This document shows, piece after piece, positions 31,389 to 39,157 of a DNA stretch of 39,157 nt (positions are counted from its first letter, which is position 1; each line of letters begins with the position of its first letter). The stretch comes from Nocardia abscessus NBRC 100374 (GTDB lineage Bacteria; Actinomycetota; Actinomycetes; Mycobacteriales; Mycobacteriaceae), in NCBI RefSeq assembly GCF_000308455.1, contig NZ_BAFP01000114.1, positions 1 through 39,157 on the forward strand, read 5' to 3'. The position numbers and the translations under genes were made by a program. The notes under the pieces are model-generated. The model saw only the letters and a list, made by a program, of their open reading frames with translations. It made no database searches and was not told the DNA's origin.

Positions 31389-32685
31389 GATGCCGCGTGC
31401 AGGCGAGCGGGCCAGGCACCGCCGCACCGACCCCGCTTACGCGCCGAACGTCGAAATATTCGACAACCTCACCCACACCGAGATCCATGCCGGAGTCCAG
31501 CTGCTGGATCCAGCGGTCCTCGCGGGCGGCAGGCAGGCCTGGGGTGACGCCGCGGCGCAGCTGGCCGACGCCATCTTTCAGGCACACACCGAGATTCGCG
31601 CGGTCATCGCCGATGGCTGGCGCGGTTCGGCGGCTACCAGCGCGGACGCGGTGGTGCGCGTGTTCGAGCAGAGCGGCCAGGACCTCGCCGATGTGTTCGC
31701 CGTGGTCGCGCAGCGCCTCGGGCAAGCCAGCGACGCGGCCGAAGCGCTGCGCGCGGCGGTGCCCGAACCTTCCGCCGACGCGACCGATCTGGGGGCGGCG
31801 CTGCTGGATCCATCCCAGGCGACCAGCAATGTCGAAGGGCAGAAGGCGAGCGAGCACGCACGCCAGGACGTCGTGCGCGCGATGAACGACATCTACGCGG
31901 GCGTTTTCGTCCGCACCGGCACCGACGTGCCCGTGTTCCCCGACGAGACCGACGAGCCGGCAGCCCCGGCGCCCACCGCCGCACCGGCGAGCAAGATCAC
32001 CGGAACCACTCCGGTTTCACCCGACGGGCCCCCTGCTTCACTAGGGACACACCTGCGGGAGCCGAGCGGGCCGTCGGAGCAGAGCGCAGGCGCGACGCCC
32101 GCCGATCCGGCACTCACCGAGGACACGCCGTCGACGTCCACCGCCGGTGTCGCGCCCGTCGCTCCCGCGGTCGCGGGGGAAACACCCGCGACGCCCGCAT
32201 CCCGCGGCGCTCCCGCCGCCGCTGCACCGCTGTCGACGGCGGCGGCCGCGGCCGTCCTGCACACCGCACCCAGCGCGAGCGTGCCCGCGCCGGCGACCGC
32301 GCCCGCCTCGGTGGCGAGCGCACCGACGACCGTGCCGACAGTCCCGGGCGTCGGCGGCCAGGTCGCGCCCGAGGAGCAGCGCAAGCGCGACGAGCGGCGC
32401 AAGAGGGACGACAGCGGTGACGCGGCGGTGACCGGTCTGGGCGCAGGCGCGGTGGGCGGTCTGATGGGCGGTGCGCTGGCCGCCGCCGACACCCCGCGCT
32501 CCGGATCGAGCGTGGCCGCGAACGCGGCGACCACGCGCGCGGTACCGATCGACGACGAGGACGACGAGTTCGACCTCGACGACCTCCCCACCTTCCTCGA
32601 GCCCTCCGACGACGGCGGCGAACTCATCGGGGCACTCGACCCGACCACGCCGCCCGTGCTCGGTGAATGGACCGAGTACGAGTGA
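31381..32685 (+). CDS. PPE-like protein with Ala/Pro/Thr-rich C-terminus
   Basis: A 434-residue protein. The N-terminal 170 residues are helical. VEIFDNLTHTEIHAGVQLL opens the domain and the W-x-G turn is in ADGWRGSAATSA (about 78-89), as in PPE and WXG100 proteins. After about residue 180 the chain is a long Ala/Pro/Thr/Ser-rich low-complexity region with a KRDERRKRDD charged stretch and a Gly/Ala hydrophobic patch (GLGAGAVGGLMGGALAAA). It ends in an acidic DDEDDEFDLDDL tail. It probably pairs with the upstream PE-like protein and is guided by EspG. The tail may be surface-exposed. Confidence 0.75.
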   Translation: MREMPRAGERARHRRTDPAYAPNVEIFDNLTHTEIHAGVQLLDPAVLAGGRQAWGDAAAQLADAIFQAHTEIRAVIADGWRGSAATSADAVVRVFEQSGQDLADVFAVVAQRLGQASDAAEALRAAVPEPSADATDLGAALLDPSQATSNVEGQKASEHARQDVVRAMNDIYAGVFVRTGTDVPVFPDETDEPAAPAPTAAPASKITGTTPVSPDGPPASLGTHLREPSGPSEQSAGATPADPALTEDTPSTSTAGVAPVAPAVAGETPATPASRGAPAAAAPLSTAAAAAVLHTAPSASVPAPATAPASVASAPTTVPTVPGVGGQVAPEEQRKRDERRKRDDSGDAAVTGLGAGAVGGLMGGALAAADTPRSGSSVAANAATTRAVPIDDEDDEFDLDDLPTFLEPSDDGGELIGALDPTTPPVLGEWTEYE

Positions 32686-33515
32686 ATTGGACGCTGACCC
32701 CGGACCAGTTCGCGCTGGCCTGGTCGCGCACCGACGGAGATCGCATTCCCTATCCACTCGCCGTGCGCCTGTCGGCACGCGACACCGGCGAGCTGGCAGC
32801 GCAACGTCCCGCTCTCGACCGCTGGTGCGATCAGGTACTGGACGCGGATCTGGAGGCGGCGCTGCGCGTGCTCGCCCAGCCGGACCTGCGCATCGAGGTA
32901 TTCGGGCAGCGTGACACGGCGCCTGCCCCGGCGCCACGCGGGGACGGCGGGCCGCGGCCGTCCGCACCGGCCACCGCAATAGGGCAGGACCCTCAGCCGA
33001 CGGCGCGCCCGGTGCGTGTCCTCGGCGCCGCCGCCGGGAACATCGCGGTGGTCGCGGCGCAGCGCCCCGGCGCCACCCCTGACCGCGGCGGCGACGTGCG
33101 CTTGTTCGCCGGTAGCTCGAAAAGCCTGTGCGCTCGGGTTGTCTCGATGCTTCCGGAGAACACCCCCGGCACCCTGACGCGCATGACCGCTCCCCTGGCC
33201 CAGGTCGCCGAGGACAGCCGAGCCCTGGTCACCGTCCCGGTCGCCGGACCGTCCACGCCCGCCCGGATCCGGCGGCTGCTCAGGCAGCCGCGCGAAGGCA
33301 TCGGCCAGATCGTCGTCTCCGCCCGCCGCGGCGCGGGCGAACTGCACCCGTTCGGCGTGCTGTGCTGGATCGATGTCGTCGCCGACGGGCGATACGCGGT
33401 CCGCACCGGCACCGACGTCGATGTCGACGCGGTGACCGCGGAACGCTTCGCCGCCCACCTGCGTCCGCTGGTCACCGCGGCCGCGCGCACGTCGACGGCC
33501 TACGCCGGGCGCTGA
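32682..33515 (+). CDS. ESX secretion-associated protein EspG-like chaperone
   Basis: A 277-residue protein of the EspG fold, the cytosolic chaperone that holds PE-PPE dimers before type VII secretion. It opens VNWTLTPDQFALAWSRT, a characteristic EspG start. RIEVFGQR and IRRLLRQPREGIGQIVVSAR are further family-like stretches, with an Ala/Pro-rich loop at about 88-112. The GTG at 32682 overlaps the PPE-like stop (GTGA); an ATG five codons earlier is possible. No core ESX genes (EccB-E, MycP) are in view, so the module is an orphan within this window. Confidence 0.8.
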   Translation: MNWTLTPDQFALAWSRTDGDRIPYPLAVRLSARDTGELAAQRPALDRWCDQVLDADLEAALRVLAQPDLRIEVFGQRDTAPAPAPRGDGGPRPSAPATAIGQDPQPTARPVRVLGAAAGNIAVVAAQRPGATPDRGGDVRLFAGSSKSLCARVVSMLPENTPGTLTRMTAPLAQVAEDSRALVTVPVAGPSTPARIRRLLRQPREGIGQIVVSARRGAGELHPFGVLCWIDVVADGRYAVRTGTDVDVDAVTAERFAAHLRPLVTAAARTSTAYAGR

Positions 33516-33693
33516 CATCACACCCCCTGCCACGTCGCAAGAACCGGCACTCGAGTTGCGACCGAGCAGATCGGGCCGCCGTGCGCCCGAAACGGCACCG
33601 TTCGAGGGGTCTTCGGAGCGCTCCGGCCGAACAGTTCGGCACGATCGGCGACAGTGCCGACGACCACCCCGTAGCACCGTTTACGGTGTACGA

Positions 33694-34218
33694 GTGCCAC
33701 TCTACGAATTCGAAGGCAAACGGCCGCAGGTCGATCCGACGGCGTTCGTCGCGCCGACGGCGACTCTGATCGGTGACGTCCGGGTCGAGGCGGGCGCCTC
33801 GATCTGGTACGGCGCGGTGCTGCGCGCGGACCTGGCGCCGATCGTCATCCGGGAACGCGCCAACATCCAGGACAACGCGGTGCTGCACGTGCCGCCGGAC
33901 GTGCCGATGGAGATCGGTCCCGGCGCGACCATCGCGCACAGCGTGGTGTTCCACGGCGCGGCGGTCGGCGCCGAGGCCATCGTCGGCAACGGGTCCACGG
34001 TGCTGGACCTGGCCAAGATCGGGGCGGGCAGCATGATCGCCGCTCACTCGCTGGTGCCGCCGGGCGCCGAGATCCCCGACGGCGTGCTCGCCGCCGGATC
34101 CCCCGCCGAGGTGAAACGCCCGATCGAGGGCACGCAGGCGCAGATGTGGGTGCGGCTGAACCCGGGCTTCTACTCGGAACTGGCGCAACGCCACCGCAAG
34201 GGCATCGCCGAGATCTGA
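33694..34218 (+). CDS. Gamma-carbonic-anhydrase-like hexapeptide-repeat protein
   Basis: A 174-residue left-handed beta-helix protein. Hexapeptide repeats run from VDPTAFVAPTATLIGDVRV to AGSPAEV. Zinc-ligand His candidates are in NAVLHV and IAHSVVFHG, matching the gamma carbonic anhydrase pattern (H and H-x4-H). A catalytic activity like CO2 hydration is plausible, but many relatives (YrdA, PaaY) have other roles. The GTG at 33694 gives the normal N-terminus PLYEFEGKRPQ. A 6-bp inverted repeat CACCGT/ACGGTG (33675-33688) lies directly upstream. It converges with the phosphoribosyltransferase, six bases away. Confidence 0.88.
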   Translation: MPLYEFEGKRPQVDPTAFVAPTATLIGDVRVEAGASIWYGAVLRADLAPIVIRERANIQDNAVLHVPPDVPMEIGPGATIAHSVVFHGAAVGAEAIVGNGSTVLDLAKIGAGSMIAAHSLVPPGAEIPDGVLAAGSPAEVKRPIEGTQAQMWVRLNPGFYSELAQRHRKGIAEI

Positions 34219-34224
34219 CCGCGG

Positions 34225-34848
34225 TCAGCACAGCAGCGCGGTGACCTCGGCGTCGGCGAGCTGGTGGAAATCACGGTAGGCACCGCCGACACCGCCGAGC
34301 GAGCGCGGCACCCACGGGCAGACCACCTCGTCGGCTTCGTCGGTCACCCGGCGCATCGCCTCGGTGGAGGAGACCGGGACCGCGGCCACGACCAGCGCGG
34401 GCTGGTGCAGACGCGCGACCCGGCAGGCGACCACGACGGTGGCGCCGGTCGCCATGCCGTCGTCGACGATCACCACCGTGCGTCCGGTCAACGGGATCGG
34501 CCGCGCCGCACCGCGCAGTACCTGCCTGCGCCGCTCCAGCTCGGCGCGCTCCCGCGTCTCGATCGAGTCGACCTTTTTCGGCGACAACCCGGTGTGCGCC
34601 AGCACATCCGGATTCAGCACCCGGACCCCGTCCTCGCCGACGGCGCCCAGCGCCAGCTCCGGCTGCCACGGCACGCCCAGCTTGCGGACCAGAAGGATGT
34701 CGAGGTCGCCGCCGATCACCTCGCGCACCGCCGCGGCCACCGGCACTCCACCGCGCGGCAGGCCGAGCACCAGCGGGTTCGACGCGCGGAGGTGCTCCAA
34801 ATGCGCACCCAGCGCGCGACCGGCCGAGGTCCGATCGGCGTACACCAT
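34225..34848 (-). CDS. Phosphoribosyltransferase family protein
   Basis: A 207-residue type I phosphoribosyltransferase-fold protein. The PRPP-binding loop is VVIVDDGMATGATV (125-138), and LGLPRGGVPVAAAV (28-41) is the upstream conserved loop. This class of stand-alone actinobacterial members, often annotated as a putative phosphoribosyl transferase, has no fixed base specificity. The ATG at 34848 fits the family start (VYADRTSAGRALG). The amidohydrolase stop is 11 bases upstream, so the two are probably one operon. Biological role unknown. Confidence 0.85.
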   Translation of the reverse strand: MVYADRTSAGRALGAHLEHLRASNPLVLGLPRGGVPVAAAVREVIGGDLDILLVRKLGVPWQPELALGAVGEDGVRVLNPDVLAHTGLSPKKVDSIETRERAELERRRQVLRGAARPIPLTGRTVVIVDDGMATGATVVVACRVARLHQPALVVAAVPVSSTEAMRRVTDEADEVVCPWVPRSLGGVGGAYRDFHQLADAEVTALLC

Positions 34849-34859
34849 CGATTCGAACG

Positions 34860-35714
34860 CTACTCCGGTCCGCGCTCGCTGATCGCGAATCGACGCAACG
34901 CGAGGCTCGGGTTGGCCGTGCGCACCTTGCTCAGGTACGCCAGGTCGATTCCGGCGGTCAGTACGCCCGACTCCTCGCCGAGTTCGGCGAGCACCGCGCC
35001 GGCCGGGTCGACGATCATCGACGCGCCCGCGCCGCGTGGCGCGGCCTGATCCGCGGCGGCGACGTACACCGTGTTCTCGATGGCGCGTGCCCGCAGCAGC
35101 GTGGTCCACTGATCGACCTTCGCCGGTCCGGGGATCCACTGCGCGGGCAGCAGCAGCACCTGCGCACCCGCCGCGGCGACCCGCCGCACGCCCTCCGGGA
35201 AGCGCAGATCGAAACAGGTCTGCATGCCGAATGTCACACCCGCGACCGTGAAGGTGGGCGGCGCCTCGATCACGCCCGGCTCCACCACGTCGGATTCCAG
35301 GTGGCCGAAGGCGTCGTAGAGGTGCACCTTCCGGTAGCGGGTGACCAGGGAACCGTCGGGACCGAGCACGACGAGCGTGTTGCGGATGCGGTCGCCGCCG
35401 GGAGCGACCTGCTCCACCGTTCCGGCGACCAGGAACACGCCTAACTCACGCGCGATGCTCCCGAGCCCGGTGACGAATGGGCCGGTCAGCGGCTCGGCGA
35501 CGGCCACGACCCGCTCATCGAGCCGGGTGACGGCGAACATCGAGTATTCCGGTGCGACAACTACGCGCGCTCCGCGCTCGCGGGCCGTGCGAACGTGTTC
35601 GCGCACCAGCGCGAGGTTCGCCGAAGGGTCGGTCGAGGGGGCGAACTGGACGACCGCCACGTCCAGCTGATCCGGCGTCGCGTCCTGATGCGCGGGCGAG
35701 TTGTCCAGTTGCAT
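34860..35714 (-). CDS. Carbon-nitrogen hydrolase (nitrilase superfamily)
   Basis: A 284-residue nitrilase-superfamily hydrolase. The catalytic triad is Glu56 (APEYSMF), Lys129 (YRKVHLYD) and Cys167 (MQTCFDLRFPE). The KVHLYDAFGH and CFDLRFPE motifs fit the omega-amidase/Nit branch, which cleaves amides such as deaminated glutathione or alpha-ketoglutaramate, rather than true nitrilases. The start is ATG 35714; the binding site is weak (GTGAGA). It is divergent from the helicase gene with 62 bases between them, and likely co-transcribed with the phosphoribosyltransferase. Confidence 0.9.
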   Translation of the reverse strand: MQLDNSPAHQDATPDQLDVAVVQFAPSTDPSANLALVREHVRTARERGARVVVAPEYSMFAVTRLDERVVAVAEPLTGPFVTGLGSIARELGVFLVAGTVEQVAPGGDRIRNTLVVLGPDGSLVTRYRKVHLYDAFGHLESDVVEPGVIEAPPTFTVAGVTFGMQTCFDLRFPEGVRRVAAAGAQVLLLPAQWIPGPAKVDQWTTLLRARAIENTVYVAAADQAAPRGAGASMIVDPAGAVLAELGEESGVLTAGIDLAYLSKVRTANPSLALRRFAISERGPE

Positions 35715-35776
35715 ACGTCTCACCGTATTGGGGCGGTGGCCGGGACGGCCAGCACGAGGCAGTAAACTCCTGGTCA

Positions 35777-37567
<1,791 letters not shown>

Positions 37568-37677
37568 ACCGGGCAGGGTAGTTCGAGGTCAGGCGCGCTA
37601 GCTACAGTGTTGCCGTCCATGTGTAATGAGGCGCACGCCGGCAGCGGGTGTCCCGCGAAGACACAGGAGGGCCGCGT

Positions 37678-39157
37678 TTGTTCGTGTTCGGTGATCGTGT
37701 CGTCTGCAGCACCGTCGATCTCGTCCGCGCGGCGCACTGCGAGTTCGCGCTGCTGCGCGGCCTCGACGCCGAACTGGGCACCATCCCGGCCGAACTCGCA
37801 AGCACCGCACCGGGGTCCGAGCCCGCACCCGGAACCGACGAGGTCCGCCAACGTCTGCTCGACGACTACCGCACGCGGTTCGGCGGCGCGGTGGTCGAGA
37901 TCGACCGCCCACCCGATGAACGGGGCGATGCGAGGCGGCATGTCGCGGCGCTGACGGCAGCGCACTCCGACACGGTCGCCGCATTGCGCTCCGGCGCGCA
38001 CGTCGTGCACGGCGCGACCTTCTTCGACGGCCGATTCCATTGCTCCGCCGACTTCCTGGTGCGGGCGGAACATCGGGTTCGCTACACCGTGCACGGCATC
38101 GCGCCCACCACCGCCGACCGGGTGGGCGCCGCGCTCGGACTCGCCGCCTGCGCCGCCGCGCTCGACCGCTCGGGCGCGCTCACCGCGCCGCTGGTCCGGC
38201 TGCATCCCGGTGAGGAGAGCACCGCCCAGGCCCTCAGCGCACTGCTTCCGCTGTATCGGGCGCGCAGGCGCCGGGTGGAGCGCATCGTGGAGGAGAAGCT
38301 CGGCGAACTGCTGCCGGTGCAGTGGGGCGATCCGCGCTATCTGGCCTGTGGCCGCTGCCCTTCCTGCACCGAGGCCCTGTCCGCCGCGCGGGACCTGCTG
38401 CTCGTGGCAGGCATGCCGCCCGCGACTCGCGCCCGGCTGCGTGAGGCGGGTCTACACACCATCGATCGGCTGGCCGCCACCGAGAGCGCGGTGCCCGGTG
38501 TACCGCCGCGCACTGTCTCCGCGCTGCGCCGCCAAGCGGAAATCCAGCTGCGGCGCGAAGTTTCCGGCGAGCCCACCCACGCGCTGCTCGACGCGGCCGT
38601 GCTCGCGGCGCTGCCCGCCCCCTCGCCCGGCGATCTCTCGCTGACCATCGCGGGCGGCGGCCGCACCCCGCTCACCGTCGAGGTCGGCGGTGCGGACACG
38701 GTGCACCTGTCGTTGCGCGGTCCGGTCGGCTCGAGCGAACCCGGCCGTGCCGCGCCCAGCGAACGCCGTGTGCTCGAGCAGGTGCTGGACTATCTCACGC
38801 AGCGCCGCCGGATCTATCCCGACCTGCACGTCTACCACTACTCCTCCGCGGTGCGGACCGCGTTGCTGCGCTGCACCGGACGGCACGGCGTCAACGAGGA
38901 GCTCGTGGACGAGCTGCTGTGCGGGGGCGTTCTGGTCGACCTGTATCCGATCGTCCGCGGCGCGCTGCTGGTCGGCGAGTCGTCCTACCGGCTGAGCGGA
39001 CTGCGGCGGCTGCTTCCCGCCACGACGGACGCGCCCGCCGCCGAACGCGATTGCCACACCGTGCTGCGACTGCGCGATTGGTTGCTCGACCGCGCCGCCG
39101 AGCAGCGCGTCGCCACGCGCACCGGGACGCCGGAGCGGCCGGACGAGTGGTGCGCCG
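37678..39157 (+). CDS. TM0106-type RecB-like nuclease (3' end outside the window)
   Basis: The first 493 codons are present and the frame is open to the right edge. The TTG at 37678 is chosen because AGGAGG ends seven bases upstream. FGDRVVCSTVDL starts the protein. GATFFDGRFHCSADFLVR (about 115-132) gives the Gly-x-x-Asp strand of a PD-(D/E)xK nuclease. CGRCPSC (about 223-229) looks like part of an iron-sulfur cluster like that of Cas4/AddB nucleases. VYHYSSAVRTALLR near 387 resembles the part of these proteins that follows the nuclease core. Long members of this family carry a C-terminal superfamily I helicase; whether this one does lies beyond the window. Confidence 0.75.
   Translation, partial: MFVFGDRVVCSTVDLVRAAHCEFALLRGLDAELGTIPAELASTAPGSEPAPGTDEVRQRLLDDYRTRFGGAVVEIDRPPDERGDARRHVAALTAAHSDTVAALRSGAHVVHGATFFDGRFHCSADFLVRAEHRVRYTVHGIAPTTADRVGAALGLAACAAALDRSGALTAPLVRLHPGEESTAQALSALLPLYRARRRRVERIVEEKLGELLPVQWGDPRYLACGRCPSCTEALSAARDLLLVAGMPPATRARLREAGLHTIDRLAATESAVPGVPPRTVSALRRQAEIQLRREVSGEPTHALLDAAVLAALPAPSPGDLSLTIAGGGRTPLTVEVGGADTVHLSLRGPVGSSEPGRAAPSERRVLEQVLDYLTQRRRIYPDLHVYHYSSAVRTALLRCTGRHGVNEELVDELLCGGVLVDLYPIVRGALLVGESSYRLSGLRRLLPATTDAPAAERDCHTVLRLRDWLLDRAAEQRVATRTGTPERPDEWCA

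Noticed and set aside
33675..33688. CACCGT-TT-ACGGTG inverted repeat just before the gamma-carbonic-anhydrase-like gene
   Set aside because: Only six base pairs; it could be an operator or could mask translation, but nothing supports either reading.

Overview
The window is high-GC DNA from an actinomycete, most likely Nocardia or a close mycolic-acid relative. The genus is inferred from PknF-like membrane kinases, a PE/PPE-like plus EspG gene trio, paired FadE dehydrogenases, an Rv3406-like sulfatase and frequent GTG/TTG starts. No tRNA, rRNA, insertion sequence or CRISPR array was seen, and no gene-free stretch exceeds 300 bases.

Left part (1-13.9 kb): a CoA-transferase/HMG-CoA-lyase operon that runs off the left edge; an alkylsulfatase-type dioxygenase; endonuclease IV; three tandem Ser/Thr kinases, two of which share an unfamiliar extracellular domain ending in WW(K/R)SAPLN; a GNAT acetyltransferase; a two-helix membrane protein; a lipoprotein; two acyl-CoA dehydrogenases; and an exported protein.

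Centre (13.96-26.16 kb, all on the minus strand): a compact cluster of fourteen genes, mostly joined by ATGA-type overlaps, that looks like a specialised biosynthetic pathway. In transcription order it encodes a Gfo/Idh oxidoreductase, two TIM-barrel isomerase-like proteins, a sulfotransferase, a VOC protein, then (after an internal promoter) a degenerate ABC-ATPase/LDH2-type dehydrogenase fusion, a NodB deacetylase, a GT2 glycosyltransferase and a UDP-sugar 6-dehydrogenase. Next come a ten-codon open frame (MDIVTEEATI) with a near-perfect ribosome binding site, a 14-bp hairpin, a PaaK/CapK-like adenylate-forming ligase, a peptide-deformylase-like protein lacking its catalytic Glu and Gln, an MFS transporter and a stand-alone APS kinase. 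The enzymes fit a sulfated, uronic-acid-containing exported product. The tiny gene, hairpin, adenylating enzyme and exporter have the layout of microcin C (mccA-terminator-mccB-mccC). Whether the peptide is a precursor or only a leader cannot be decided from this sequence. This is the strongest candidate for an undescribed system in the window.

Right part (26.3-39.2 kb): an epoxide hydrolase divergent from a WYL regulator across a perfect 9-bp palindrome; a small monooxygenase; a secreted beta-propeller protein; an alpha/beta hydrolase; an orphan PE-like/PPE-like/EspG trio; a gamma-carbonic-anhydrase-like protein; a phosphoribosyltransferase; a nitrilase-family amidohydrolase; a DEAD-box helicase; and the start of a TM0106-type RecB-like nuclease cut by the right edge.
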